From Dactylosporangium siamense (lineage in GTDB: Bacteria > Actinomycetota > Actinomycetes > Mycobacteriales > Micromonosporaceae), in NCBI RefSeq assembly GCF_016862795.1, contig NZ_BONQ01000050.1, positions 62,001 through 126,000 of the forward strand: a stretch of DNA of 64,000 nt. The letters run 5' to 3'. Below the pieces are notes generated by a model that saw only the letters and a program-made list of their open reading frames with translations, was not told the DNA's origin and did not search any database. How positions within the stretch are numbered: the stretch's first letter is position 1; each line of letters opens with the position of its first letter. A program made the position numbers and the translations under genes. This document shows, one piece after another, positions 54,101-63,303 of the stretch.

Positions 54101-56621
54101 GCTGCCGCTGCCGCGCGTGCTGGAGGAGCCCACGGTCGCGGGCATCGCCCGGATCCTGGGCAACGGCGACGGCAACGGCAACGGCGACGGCGACGGCGAC
54201 GGCGACCGCCCGCTGGACCTGCCGTCCCTGGACGTCACGGACCACCGCCACGGTGAGCCGGCCCCGCTCACCGCGGCCCAGCTCGCGGTGTGGCGGGTGA
54301 GCCTGGACCCGGCCGCGAGCCTGGCCTACCACGTGCACACCGTCCTGCACCCGCCCGCCGGAGCGCCGGTCACGGCGGCCGTCGCCGCGCTGACGGCCCG
54401 GCACTGCGTGCTGCGGACCCGCTACCTCGACACCGGCGACGGACCCCGCCAGGTCGTGGACCCGTCCGGACCCGCCGACGTCGACGAGGTGATCGTCGCG
54501 GCCGGCGGGGAGGCGGCAGCGATCGCCGCGCACGTCCGCGAGCCGTTCCAGCTCACCACCGCCGCGCCGGTGCGATGGCTGGTCGTCCGCGTGGCCGGCG
54601 GCCCGACCCTGCTGTCGCTCACCGCGCACCACGTCAGCCTCGACGGCTGGTCCGTCGGCCTGCTCGCCCGTGAGCTGGCCGCGCTGTGGTCCGGCCACCC
54701 GCTGCCGCCGGCCCCGTGCTTCATCGCCGTCGCCCGCTGGCAGCGCGCGGCGCAGTCCGCGCCGGTGCTGGCGCGGCAGCGGCGGTACTGGAGCCGCCAG
54801 CTTGCCGGGGCCGGCGCCGCGCCGATCCTGCCCTACGACCGCGAGCCCCCACCGCGGCCCGACTTCCGGGGCGACGTCGTGCACTCGCACGTGCCGGTCG
54901 ACGCCGCCGCACTGGCCCGGCGGCTCGGCGCGACGCCGTTCACCGTCCTGCTGGCCGCCTTCACGACCCTGCTGCGCAGCCGCAGCGGCCGGGACGATCT
55001 GTGCGTGGGCGTCCCGATGGCCGGCCGGCGGCTGCGCGCCCTCGAAGACGTCGCCGGCATGCTCGTCAACCCGGTGGCCGTGCGCTGCGACCTGTCCGGC
55101 GACCCCACCTTCGCCGAGCTGGTCGACCGCCTGCGGCACACCCTCTTCGCCGCGCACGTGCACCAGGAGCTGCCGTTCGCCGAGGTGGCCCGCGGCGGCC
55201 CCCGCGCCGGCCGCAACCCCCTCTATCAGACGATGCTCGGCCTCGACGAGGGCGCGCCGCGGGCGCATCCGGGCGCGGCGAAGCTGGACCTGACGGTCAT
55301 GATCACCCCCGATTCGGGCGCCCGGTGGGAGTACGCGACCCAGGTCCTGGACCGGTCCACAGTGCAGGACCTGGCCAGCCGGTTCAGCGCACTGGTCGCC
55401 GACGCCTGCGCCGACCCGCACCGGCCGCTGAGCGAATTCGCCCCGCCGCGGGTCACCGCACCCCGGGCACGGCCCGTCCCGGCTCGCGACCGGCGGCGGT
55501 CCACCCTCATCGAGGAGATCATCGCTCGCGTGTTCGCCGAGTCGCTCGGGGTGGACGCCGTCGACCCGGACGCCGACTTCTTCTCCCTCGGCGGGCACTC
55601 GCTGTCGGCGGCCCGGGTCGCCGCCCTGCTCGGCGAGCGCCTCGGCGCCGGCGTGGCCCCCCGCACCGTCATGGAGCACCCGACGGCAGCCGCGCTGGCC
55701 GCCGCCGTCACGCGAGCAGCGGCGCCCAGACCGGCGCCCAGTCCGGCGTCCCGCACCGGGCCCCGGCCCGAGGGCCCCCTGGTCCTCGTCACCGGCGGCA
55801 CCGGCCTGGTCGGCGCCGCGGTCGCGGCCGAGCTGCGCCACCGTGGTGCACGGGTGCGCATCCTCACCCGGCCCAGCACCCGGCACCGCGCCGAGGCCCT
55901 CGCCGACGAGGTCGTCGAGGGCGATCTGCGCGGCGACGGCCTGCGTGACGCGACCCGTGGCGTCGACGCGATCGTCCACGCGGCGTGGTCGTTCACCGAC
56001 CCCGACCTCAACGTCGAGGCGACGGCCCGCCTGCTGGACGCCGCCGTACGGTTCGTGTTCATCAGCAGCACCGACGTCTACGGCCGCCCCGGCACCCTGC
56101 CGATCGACGAGTCGTTCCCGGTGCCGGCGGACGGCCTCACGCCGTACGCGCGGGCCAAGGCGGCCTGCGAGCGCCTCGTCGCCGACCGGGCGCGCGCCGG
56201 TCACGCCCTGCTGCGCCCGCCGTACGTGTGGGCGCCCCAGCCGTACTGCCTCTGGCAGCTGCGCGAGACCGCGGCGGCGCCGCTGGAAGCGCCCGGCCCG
56301 CTGGTGGTGCCGCCGCCCGGGCGGGGCCACGCCTGGGTCGACGCCCGCGATCTCGCCCGGGTCGCCGCCGGGTGCCTGGACCGCACGCCCGACGGGCCTC
56401 TCGACGTCATCGGCGGCCACTTCGCCTGGCGGGACCTGGCCATCACCCTGATCCGGCTGCGCGGGCTGGACCGCACCTGGCGGGACGGCACCCCGGACGG
56501 TCTCTACGGCTCGCACCGCAGCTTCAGCGGTGCCCGCGCCGCGCGGCTGGGCTTCCGGCCCCGGCACCGCTGGCCCCGCACCCTGGCCGCGGCGGTGCGC
56601 AGCGCCGGGGTGGACCGGTGA
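51123..56621 (+). CDS. NRPS: C-A-PCP-C-PCP with C-terminal extended SDR domain
   Basis: 1832 aa. First C domain (about 45-455) has HHVAGDA at 169-175, with Ala in place of the last Gly of HHxxxDG. A domain (about 462-955) has YTSGSTGTPKG, FDIAALELF and YGPTETTIW. Reading the pocket by hand gives D-I-L-Q-A-C-M-I-W, closest to glycine-type codes. First carrier Ser976. After a Gly-Asn/Asp repeat linker comes a second C domain with canonical HHVSLDG at 1169-1175, and then a carrier (Ser1493) with no A domain of its own. The chain ends in an extended SDR (TGGTGLVG near 1555, catalytic Tyr1675/Lys1679) resembling NDP-sugar epimerases, not a thioester reductase. No thioesterase. GTGA overlap with the next gene. 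Confidence 0.9.
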   Translation: MTAVGSHSDIPADLLEALHARLHAVKDPGVPAAEAAGRPAAEVAGLSAAQRDIWLADRLAGATAAHTMSAALLLPGPVDLTALRRALTAAADRHEVLRTGIGEVAGEPVARTVPPPVPELAPQPPDPGDPAEVLRELAGRPFDLTAEAPLRVHLVPLGPGRHLLLLLLHHVAGDAPTLRILVEDLAAAYRGAALPPPATRYADLARHHEERAARSAARAGAYWRDRLRGAPAVLDLGPVPAVRTYRGLVRTIALPDELISAAGRLGVRAGGTLSLAVMAAWVAVLRRHTRQDDLVVGTAVDLREATDDERTAGPAVNLVPVRVRVGPIASADDLLAETRAALLGALDHAATPFARLVEAVRPARVPGRHPLLQTTVDVTRAGADPVDFGDVRATPVPLDVAPARVDLALSVDRAAPGWTARLVAAADLFTVDGADALLEGFAGTLRTMTTPAAVPAPVAVPAAPTVLEAFDAWVERQPAAVAVEDGTRALTYAQLDRRSRRLAEQLAGPVAGPPGTPVGVFLDRGVRLTTALLGVLRAGRAYVPLDPEHPPARTAAILADAGVRCVVTHPGLHDRLPRRPAPAPPGRVGDDAAYLIYTSGSTGTPKGVEVTHANLGTLLHAMAHLTGFGPTDTLLAVTTVTFDIAALELFLPLTAGGRVVLAPPAAAGDPARLRALIARHGVTVLQATPVTWRALLDTPAPRLRVALCGGERLPADLARRVAAAAERAWNMYGPTETTIWSTAHQLDPAEAEPVPIGRPLPGTGVHVLDDQLRPVLPGDPGELCLSGGGVARGYHRRPELTAARFPAGLYRTGDRVRIRPDGALEFLGRLDDQLKIRGLRVEPGEVEAAARTVDGVRDAVVTAPPGPDGEPVLCCHVVVDPVRGAPPERIRAALRRMLPDHLVPGTVIVLDALPLSPSGKVDRRALPPPAGAPAGPAAVLAPRDDVERAVAEAWHEVLGRPAPGIDADLFAGGGHSLHAIRIVARLRERFGVELPLPRVLEEPTVAGIARILGNGDGNGNGDGDGDGDRPLDLPSLDVTDHRHGEPAPLTAAQLAVWRVSLDPAASLAYHVHTVLHPPAGAPVTAAVAALTARHCVLRTRYLDTGDGPRQVVDPSGPADVDEVIVAAGGEAAAIAAHVREPFQLTTAAPVRWLVVRVAGGPTLLSLTAHHVSLDGWSVGLLARELAALWSGHPLPPAPCFIAVARWQRAAQSAPVLARQRRYWSRQLAGAGAAPILPYDREPPPRPDFRGDVVHSHVPVDAAALARRLGATPFTVLLAAFTTLLRSRSGRDDLCVGVPMAGRRLRALEDVAGMLVNPVAVRCDLSGDPTFAELVDRLRHTLFAAHVHQELPFAEVARGGPRAGRNPLYQTMLGLDEGAPRAHPGAAKLDLTVMITPDSGARWEYATQVLDRSTVQDLASRFSALVADACADPHRPLSEFAPPRVTAPRARPVPARDRRRSTLIEEIIARVFAESLGVDAVDPDADFFSLGGHSLSAARVAALLGERLGAGVAPRTVMEHPTAAALAAAVTRAAAPRPAPSPASRTGPRPEGPLVLVTGGTGLVGAAVAAELRHRGARVRILTRPSTRHRAEALADEVVEGDLRGDGLRDATRGVDAIVHAAWSFTDPDLNVEATARLLDAAVRFVFISSTDVYGRPGTLPIDESFPVPADGLTPYARAKAACERLVADRARAGHALLRPPYVWAPQPYCLWQLRETAAAPLEAPGPLVVPPPGRGHAWVDARDLARVAAGCLDRTPDGPLDVIGGHFAWRDLAITLIRLRGLDRTWRDGTPDGLYGSHRSFSGARAARLGFRPRHRWPRTLAAAVRSAGVDR
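54159..54206 (+). repeat. 6-bp tandem repeat (GGCRAC)8 in NRPS linker
   Basis: Eight hexamers encode a Gly-Asn/Gly-Asp linker between the first carrier domain and the second condensation domain. Confidence 0.9.
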
Positions 56622-58258
56622 CGGACACAGTCGTGTTCTGCTTCAAGGGCCGGCACGGCCTCGGGCACACCCGCCGCGCCCTGCTCTCGGCCGAGGCCCT
56701 CGCCGCCGCCGACCCGTCGCTGCGCGTCGTGCTCGTCAGCCAGTGCCGGTCGATCGACCTGCTGCGCCGCACCCGGCTGCCCGTCATCAACCTGCCCGTG
56801 CTGGAGCGCCTGCCCAACGACGCGGTCGATGCCGCGTTCCTGCGCCTGCTCGACGCGCTCGGCACCCGGCTCGCCCCGGCGCTCGTGGTCGAAGACACCT
56901 ACCCCGACCCGCGGCACCTGTTCCTGGCGCCGTTCCGCGACGCCGCCAAGGCGCTGCTGATGAGCGGCATGACCAGTGGCACCTATCTGGAGCGCATCCG
57001 CCAGGACGGCCTGCTGCGGCACTACGACCGCATCCTGATCGCCCGGGACGAGGCGTCCGTGGCGGGCATCGGCGACCTGACCCCGCCGATGCGCACCGTC
57101 CTCGGCCACAGCGCCCGCATCCGGTACACCGGCCCGGTCTACGCCGCCCCGTCCACCGACGAGGTGGCCGCGGCCGCCGCCCGCTTCGGCGGCGGGCCGC
57201 TCGTCGTCGTCAACGCGGGCGCCGGCGGCGACGTCACCACCCAGGCGTTCCCGGAGCGCCTCTTCCGGTCCATGACCGAGGTCGCCGCCCGGCTGCTCGA
57301 CGAGCGCACCGACGCCCACGTGGTGCTCGTCGCCGGCCCGTACTACGCGGGTTCCCGCCCCGCGGCCCTGCCCAACGTGAGTTTCGTGCCGTTCGCGCCG
57401 GACCTGCCCGCCCTGCTGCACGCGGCCCGGGTCGCCGTCATCCGGCCGGGCAGCAACGTGCTGCGCGAGACCCTGTCCGGGCCGGCCAGCACCGTCATCG
57501 TCCCCAACTTCTCCTGGGCCGAGAACCAGCAGGACACCGCCGACCGGCTCGTCGCGTCGGTGCCCTACGTGGCGCAGGCCACCTGCGACGACGTCGACGC
57601 CCTGCACCGGCTCACCCGCGAGGGGCTGCGGCACCCGCCGCGGCCGCCGTGGGAGGAGGCCCGGTCGCCCGCCGCCGACCTCGTCGCCGCACAGCTGCTG
57701 GAGGTCCTGCGCGACCCGGTCCCGCCGGTGGCCGATCTGTTCCTGCTCGCGGGCGGCCTCGGCACCGCGGAGCGCCGCGAGGTGCTGGCGCGGCACCTGC
57801 CCGGCGCGGCCGACGCGGACGCGGACACCCGGCTGCTGCTCCTCGACCGCGTGCCGGCGGTACACCTGACACCGGCGCTGCTGCACGAGCGGGGCGTGCG
57901 GCTGGTCGCGGTGCCGGACGGCGCGTCCCACGATCCTCGTCACGGCGTGAACTACGACGACGGCTACGGCTTCGACCTGCCCGTCTGGCAGCGGGCACAC
58001 CGGCTCGCCGACCACGGCCTGGCGAGCGTGCGCGTGCACCATCACCGCGCGGTCGCCGACCGGCCCGAAGCGGTGCGCTACCGGCTCGACCGGCTGCGAC
58101 ACGACACCGCGCTGCCGGCGGTCTGGCTCGACCTGCGCGCCGTGCCGACCGGCGCGCTGCCCGCCTACGCGGCCGGCGTCGGCACGGCACTGTCCGGCCT
58201 GACCTTCGCCACCGTGACCGACCTGCTCGACCGGCAGGTGTCCGCACAGCTTCTGTGA
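56618..58258 (+). CDS. GT-B glycosyltransferase (MurG/GT28-like) with extra C-terminal domain
   Basis: 546 aa, GTG overlapping the NRPS stop. Residues about 1-360 look like a GT-B enzyme: Gly-rich KGRHGLGHTRRALLSAEALA at the start, VVVNAGAGGDVTTQAFPERL at the domain interface, and the sugar-nucleotide motif VIRPGSNVLRETLSGPASTVIVPNFSWAENQ split near 320-350. A further ~180 residues (LFLLAGGLGTAERREVLARHL onward, with a HHH near the end) do not match any glycosyltransferase part I know. It probably attaches a sugar to the peptide or builds a disaccharide. Translationally coupled to the NRPS. Confidence 0.78.
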   Translation: MTDTVVFCFKGRHGLGHTRRALLSAEALAAADPSLRVVLVSQCRSIDLLRRTRLPVINLPVLERLPNDAVDAAFLRLLDALGTRLAPALVVEDTYPDPRHLFLAPFRDAAKALLMSGMTSGTYLERIRQDGLLRHYDRILIARDEASVAGIGDLTPPMRTVLGHSARIRYTGPVYAAPSTDEVAAAAARFGGGPLVVVNAGAGGDVTTQAFPERLFRSMTEVAARLLDERTDAHVVLVAGPYYAGSRPAALPNVSFVPFAPDLPALLHAARVAVIRPGSNVLRETLSGPASTVIVPNFSWAENQQDTADRLVASVPYVAQATCDDVDALHRLTREGLRHPPRPPWEEARSPAADLVAAQLLEVLRDPVPPVADLFLLAGGLGTAERREVLARHLPGAADADADTRLLLLDRVPAVHLTPALLHERGVRLVAVPDGASHDPRHGVNYDDGYGFDLPVWQRAHRLADHGLASVRVHHHRAVADRPEAVRYRLDRLRHDTALPAVWLDLRAVPTGALPAYAAGVGTALSGLTFATVTDLLDRQVSAQLL

Positions 58259-58265
58259 GGTGCCC

Positions 58266-58442
58266 GTGACTGTCATCGAGATCAATGTCCGGACGGACGG
58301 CGACGCTTCGCTGGACGCCGTCGCGGAGCGGGTGGTCGCGCTGCTGGACCGCGGCGAGGCACAGCTGGTCGACTTCGCGGGGTCCAGCGACGAGACCACC
58401 ATCCGCGCGGTCGCGTATCCAGGGCCCGGCGATGAGGACTGA
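58266..58442 (+). CDS. 58-aa protein between glycosyltransferase and NRPS
   Basis: GTG at 58266 with GTGAGG six bases upstream. A GTG at 58260 would add two residues. Sequence opens [20 protein letters not shown] and is acidic towards the end (PGPGDED). Predicted as strand, long helix, strands. The stop lies 11 bases inside the downstream NRPS gene, so it is coupled to it. It occupies the place where MbtH-like partners are often encoded, but has none of the MbtH tryptophans or the SxWP motif. Function unknown. Codon bias supports a real gene. Confidence 0.65.
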   Translation: MTVIEINVRTDGDASLDAVAERVVALLDRGEAQLVDFAGSSDETTIRAVAYPGPGDED

Positions 58443-61400
58443 CCCCGCGCTGCACGACCTCGTCGGTCACGACCCGGAGCGCGTCGCGGTGCGGGCCGGG
58501 GCACGGACCCTCACCTACGCCGCCCTGCACACCGCCGCCAACCGCGTCGCCCACGAGCTCGCCGCGCGTGGCGAAGGCCACGGCACGGTGGTCGCGGTCC
58601 GGCTGCCCCGCGGTGCCGACCTGCCGGTCGCGATTCTGGGTGTGCTCAAGTCCGGCGCCGCGTATCTGCCGCTCGATCCGCATCACCCGCCGGAGCGGCA
58701 CCGCCGGCTGCTCGAAGCCGCCGGCGCGCGGACGGTGCTCGACGGCCCGCTGGCGTTCGACCGCCCCGGCACCGCGCCGGACGTGCCGGTTCCCGTCGAC
58801 GCGCTCGCCTACCTGATCCCGACGTCCGGCACCACGGGCGAGCCGAAGATCGTCGAGATGTCGCACGGCGCGGCCGTCAACACCCTGTCCTTCCTCGGCA
58901 CGGGCTGGGGTGTCGGCCCCGGCGACGTGGTGCTGCAACTCGCGGACCTGGGCTACAGCGCCGCCGTCCGCGACGTGCTCGGCCCGCTCGTCAACGGCGC
59001 GACCCTGGAGCTGCTGGCCGAGGCCGGCGCCCGGGCGGTGCAGCAGGTCGCCGACCGCCTCGCCGCCGGCGGCGTCACCTGCCTGCTGTCCTGCCTGCCG
59101 CAGGTGCTCTCGGCGCTGCTCGACCTCGGCGCCCCGGCCGGCGACCTGCGGCTCGTCGTGACCATCAGCGAACCGCTGAGCGCCGACCTCGCCACGCGCG
59201 TGCGCCGGGCGTGGGGGAGCGGGGTGCGCCTCGTCCACCAGTACGGCCTGACCGAGTGCGCGATGACCTCGCTGCAGATGGACGTGCCGGCCGATCTCGC
59301 CGGGCTCGACCGCCTCCCGGTCGGGCGGCCGCTGCCGGGCACCCGGGTGTACCTGCTCGATCCGCACGGCCGGCCGGTCCCCCCGGACACGGTTGCGGAG
59401 CTCTACGTGGCCGGCGCCGGGCTGGCCCGCGGCTACCGCAGCCGGCCCGTGGCGACCGCCGGCCGGTTCCTGCCCGACCCGGCGCACCCCGGGGAGCGGA
59501 TGTACCGCACCGGCGACCTCGCCCGGCAGCGGCCGGACGGTGTCGTCGAACTGATCGGGCGCGCCGACCGGCAGGTCAAGCTCCGCGGCTACCGGGTGGA
59601 ACTCGACGAGATCGAGCTCGCGCTGCGATCCCACCCGGCCCTGCGCGACGCCGCGGTGCACGCGGACCTCCGGTCGGGGGAGCCGGAGCTGACCGGCTAC
59701 GTCGTCCCACGGGCCCCGACCGTGCCCAGCCCCGCCGAGCTGACCGCGCACCTCGTCCGGACCCTGCCCGAGCCCTGGACCGCGCTGCGCTACGTGACCG
59801 TGCCCGAGCTGCCGAGACTGCCCGGCGGCAAGGTTGACCGCCGGGCCTTGCCGTCCGCCGAGGTGTCACCGGCCACGGCGGGCGACCAGGAGCACGGGCC
59901 GGCGGTCGCAACGGCCGAGGTGTCACCGTCCACGGCGGACGGCCAGCGGCACGGGGCGACGGTCGCAACGGCCGAGGGGTCACCGTCCACGGCGGACGGC
60001 CAGCGGCACGGGACGGCGGTCGAGGCGGTCGAGGCGGTCGTGGACGAGGCGTGGCGGGCTGTGCTCGGGCTGGCCGAGCTCGGCCCTGACGAGGACGTGT
60101 TCACCCGCGGGGCGCACAGCATGCACGTCGTCCGGATCACCGCGCGGCTGCGGCGGGCGCTCGCGATCCCGCTGCGGGTGCAGGACGTCTTCGAGCACCC
60201 CAGTGTCGCCGGGCTCGCCGGTCGACTGGCACTGCTCGCACCGGAGCAGTCCCCGCCACCACCGGCGCCGACCGGCGAGCGGCCCCGGCAGTGGCCGATC
60301 ACCGCGGCGCAGCGTGGGCTGTGGTTCCTCGACCGGCTCCGCCCGGGCGGCGCGACCTACACGATCGCGTTCGCGCTGGATGTCGACGGACCGTTGGACA
60401 CCGGCGCGCTGCGGCGCGCCGTCGAACGGGTGGTGCTCCGACACCCGGCGCTGCGCACCACCTTCACCGACCACGACGGCGAGCCGGCCGCCGTGCCGCA
60501 CGAGGCGGCGGCGTTCGAGTTCACCGTGGGCGACGTCGTCGAGGACACCTGGGTGGCCAGGCCGTTCGACCTGGCGACCGGGCCCCTGCTGCGGGTCGCC
60601 GCCGACCCGGCCGGCGGGACGGTGCGCGTCGCCGTGCACCACATCGTCGCCGACGGCTGGTCGGTCGGTGTCCTGCTGCGCGACCTGTGCGCCGCGTACG
60701 CCGGTCGGCCGCTACCCCCGCCCCCGCCGCCGCCCGGCCCGGAGCCGGAGCCGGCCGACCTGCCGGAGGCGTGGCTGGATCGGCTGCGCGCGGTCCCGGC
60801 GCGGCTGGAACTGCCCGCGGACCGGCCGGTGGTGGCGTCGGACGGCGGCGCGGTGGTGTGGCGGACGCTGCCACCGTCCACCGTGGCCGCGGTCGAGGCC
60901 GTCGCGCGGGCGGCGCGGGCCACGCCGTTCATGGTGGTCCTGGCCGCCTGGTCGGCGCTGCTGGCCCGCTGGACGGGTGCGGGGGACCTGCTCATCGGCA
61001 CGCTGAGTGCCGGGCGGACCGGCCCGTTCTCCGACGACGCCGTCGGCCTGTTCGTCAACACCGTGCCGGTGCCCGTCGCCGTCGCGCCGGACGCCCCGTT
61101 CGACGGGCTCGTCGCCGCGGTCCGGGCCGAGGTGCTGACGGCGTTGCAGCACGCGGAGGTGCCGTTCGACACGCTCGTCGCCCGGCTGGCGCCGGCGCGT
61201 GAGGCCGGCCACGCGCCGCTGGTCCAGGTCGCCTGCGACTGGTTCGACGAGCCGCCCGGCAGCTGGCCGCTCGGCGACGCCACCGCCCGGCTGCGGGACA
61301 TCGAGCCGCCGGCGGCGAAGTTCGACCTGTGGCTGTCGGTGCGCCGCCGCGGCGACACCGTCCGGACCCGGGTCGAGTACCGGACCGACCTGTTCGCACC

Positions 61401-63303
61401 GTCCACGATGGAGCGGTTCGCCGACCGGTTCGAGGCGCTGCTCGGCCACGCGCTCCGCGAGCCGCGGACCCGGGTGTCCGCATTGGACGTCCTGCCGCCG
61501 GCCGAACACGACCTCGTCGTGCGGGACTGGAACCGCACCGCGTCGGCGTGCCGTGCCCGTTCGATCCTCGACCTGCTCGACGGCCACGACGGGATCGCGG
61601 TGCGCCACGGCGAGCGGACCCTCACCTACACCGAGCTGCACGCCGCCGCCGGCTCGCTGGCCGGGCACCTGCGCCGGCTCGGCGTCGCCCCCGACGACCT
61701 GGTCGGCATCCTGCTGCCGCGCACCCCGGAGCTGGTCGCCGCCGTGCTCGGCGTGCTGCGGGCGGGTGCCGGATACCTGCCGCTCGATCCCGCCTACCCC
61801 GCGCCGCGGCTGACCGCCGTGCTCGACCAGGCCCGTCCGCCGCTGCTCGTGACGGCGGGCGACCCGGATCCGGCGATCGACCTGCCGCCCGGCATGCGGG
61901 TCCTCGACCTCGCGGCGCTGCCGGCCGTGGCGGCGCCGCCGCCGGTCGCGCCGGAGGCCGGCCACCTGGCGTACATGCTGTTCACCTCGGGCTCGACCGG
62001 GGCCCCGAAAGGCGTCGCCCTGACCCACCGCGGTGTGCTCAACCTCATCGAGTGGGCGGGCCACGCCTACGACCGGGAGGAGCTCGCCTGCGTCGCCGCC
62101 GGCACGTCGGTCTGCTTCGACCTGTCGGTGTTCGAGCTCTTCGCGCCGCTCAGCGTCGGCGGCACCGTCGAGTTGCTCGACGACCTGCTCGCCCTTGTGG
62201 CCGGTCCGGCGGCGGCCCGGGTCACGCTGCTCAACACGGTCCCCAGCGCACTCGCGGCGCTGCTGGACAGCCGGGTCGAGCTGCCGGCGCTACGCCGGGT
62301 CAACGTCGCCGGCGAGGCACTGCCGGCGGCGCTCGTGGAGCGGGTCGCGGCGGCGCTGCCCGGCCGGCGGCTCACGAACCTCTACGCGCCCACCGAGACG
62401 ACGACCTACTCGACCGCCGCGGACTGCACGGCGGGGAAGCCGGTGACGATCGGCCGCCCGATCGCCAACACCCGGGTGTACCTGCTGGACGAGCACCTGC
62501 GGCCGGTCCCGCCCGGCACCGCCGCGGAGCTCTACCTGGCCGGCGCCGGCGTCGCCCGCGGCTACCACGGCCGGCCCGACCTCACCGCGGAACGGTTCCT
62601 CGCCGACCCGTTCCACCCGGGCGAGCGGATGTACCGCACCGGCGACCTCGCCCGCCAGCGACCCGACGGGATCGTCGAGCACCTCGGGCGCGTCGACCGC
62701 CAGGTCAAGATCCGGGGGTACCGCATCGAGCCCGCCGAGGTCGAGGCCGCGCTCCTGGCGCAGCCGGCGGTGCGGCAGGCGGTCGCCGGCCCCGGCCCGG
62801 AGCCGTCCGGAGCGGCCCGGCTGGTGGCCTGGGTCGTCCTCGACGGTCCGGACCCCGGGGTCACCGTCGCTGATCTGCGGCGCGCTCTCGCCGGGCGGCT
62901 CCCGCACTACCTGGTCCCGTCGGTGATCACCCCGGTCGGCGTGATCCCGCTGAACCGCAACGGCAAGGTCGACTGGCCCGCGCTGCCGCCGCCGACCCCA
63001 CCCACCGACCCCGGGGCGCCGGCTCCAGGGCCGGACCTCTCCGCCGCCGAGCAGGCGGTCGCCCGGCTCTGGCACGACCTGCTGGCCGTGGACGGGGTCA
63101 CCGCGGACAGCCACTTCTTCGAGCTCGGCGCGCACAGCATCACCGCCACCCGCCTCATGGCCCGCATCAACCGGACGTTCGGGGTGGACCTACCCGTGAG
63201 CCTGGTTTTCGCCGCCCCTCGGCTGGGCGAGCTCGCGCGCCGTGTCGAGGATGCCCTCCTCCGTGCGATCATCGAGGAACGCGCCAGCCGGGAGGACGGA
63301 TGA
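58432..63303 (+). CDS. NRPS: A-PCP-C-A-PCP
   Basis: 1623 aa from the ATG at 58432. It starts directly with an adenylation domain and so is a loading module. Its A4 region reads [11 protein letters not shown] (Tyr175 where Asp235 normally anchors the alpha-amino group), and A3 is [16 protein letters not shown]. Lys467 in GGKVDRRAL is intact. A linker of three 19-aa repeats precedes the first carrier (Ser563 in GAHS). C domain with HHIVADG at 736-742. The second A domain has FDLSVFELF and YAPTETTTY; its hand-read code D-L-F-N-N-A-L-T-Y corresponds to Ala-type pockets. Second carrier Ser1569. There is no terminal domain, so the chain should pass to the C domain that opens the NRPS at 51123. Confidence 0.9.
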   Translation: MRTDPALHDLVGHDPERVAVRAGARTLTYAALHTAANRVAHELAARGEGHGTVVAVRLPRGADLPVAILGVLKSGAAYLPLDPHHPPERHRRLLEAAGARTVLDGPLAFDRPGTAPDVPVPVDALAYLIPTSGTTGEPKIVEMSHGAAVNTLSFLGTGWGVGPGDVVLQLADLGYSAAVRDVLGPLVNGATLELLAEAGARAVQQVADRLAAGGVTCLLSCLPQVLSALLDLGAPAGDLRLVVTISEPLSADLATRVRRAWGSGVRLVHQYGLTECAMTSLQMDVPADLAGLDRLPVGRPLPGTRVYLLDPHGRPVPPDTVAELYVAGAGLARGYRSRPVATAGRFLPDPAHPGERMYRTGDLARQRPDGVVELIGRADRQVKLRGYRVELDEIELALRSHPALRDAAVHADLRSGEPELTGYVVPRAPTVPSPAELTAHLVRTLPEPWTALRYVTVPELPRLPGGKVDRRALPSAEVSPATAGDQEHGPAVATAEVSPSTADGQRHGATVATAEGSPSTADGQRHGTAVEAVEAVVDEAWRAVLGLAELGPDEDVFTRGAHSMHVVRITARLRRALAIPLRVQDVFEHPSVAGLAGRLALLAPEQSPPPPAPTGERPRQWPITAAQRGLWFLDRLRPGGATYTIAFALDVDGPLDTGALRRAVERVVLRHPALRTTFTDHDGEPAAVPHEAAAFEFTVGDVVEDTWVARPFDLATGPLLRVAADPAGGTVRVAVHHIVADGWSVGVLLRDLCAAYAGRPLPPPPPPPGPEPEPADLPEAWLDRLRAVPARLELPADRPVVASDGGAVVWRTLPPSTVAAVEAVARAARATPFMVVLAAWSALLARWTGAGDLLIGTLSAGRTGPFSDDAVGLFVNTVPVPVAVAPDAPFDGLVAAVRAEVLTALQHAEVPFDTLVARLAPAREAGHAPLVQVACDWFDEPPGSWPLGDATARLRDIEPPAAKFDLWLSVRRRGDTVRTRVEYRTDLFAPSTMERFADRFEALLGHALREPRTRVSALDVLPPAEHDLVVRDWNRTASACRARSILDLLDGHDGIAVRHGERTLTYTELHAAAGSLAGHLRRLGVAPDDLVGILLPRTPELVAAVLGVLRAGAGYLPLDPAYPAPRLTAVLDQARPPLLVTAGDPDPAIDLPPGMRVLDLAALPAVAAPPPVAPEAGHLAYMLFTSGSTGAPKGVALTHRGVLNLIEWAGHAYDREELACVAAGTSVCFDLSVFELFAPLSVGGTVELLDDLLALVAGPAAARVTLLNTVPSALAALLDSRVELPALRRVNVAGEALPAALVERVAAALPGRRLTNLYAPTETTTYSTAADCTAGKPVTIGRPIANTRVYLLDEHLRPVPPGTAAELYLAGAGVARGYHGRPDLTAERFLADPFHPGERMYRTGDLARQRPDGIVEHLGRVDRQVKIRGYRIEPAEVEAALLAQPAVRQAVAGPGPEPSGAARLVAWVVLDGPDPGVTVADLRRALAGRLPHYLVPSVITPVGVIPLNRNGKVDWPALPPPTPPTDPGAPAPGPDLSAAEQAVARLWHDLLAVDGVTADSHFFELGAHSITATRLMARINRTFGVDLPVSLVFAAPRLGELARRVEDALLRAIIEERASREDG
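59857..60027 (+). repeat. 57-bp tandem repeat, three copies (A-PCP linker)
   Basis: Copies at 59857-59913, 59914-59970 and 59971-60027 encode 19-aa units of the type [19 protein letters not shown]. Copies two and three differ at only a few bases. In frame. Confidence 0.92.

Noticed and set aside
53229-56567. A 1112-codon minus-strand frame antisense to the NRPS
   Set aside because: Shadow of the NRPS coding strand. Composition is Arg/Gly/Gln-rich without domains.
55770-56621. Thioester reductase (R) domain at the NRPS C-terminus
   Set aside because: Short, with an epimerase-like layout (GGTGLVG, SSTDVYG, YARAK) and without the longer R-domain insertions and GATGFLG...LVRA pattern.
58266-58442. 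MbtH-like protein
   Set aside because: Only the position fits. The conserved Trp residues and the SxWP-type motif are missing.
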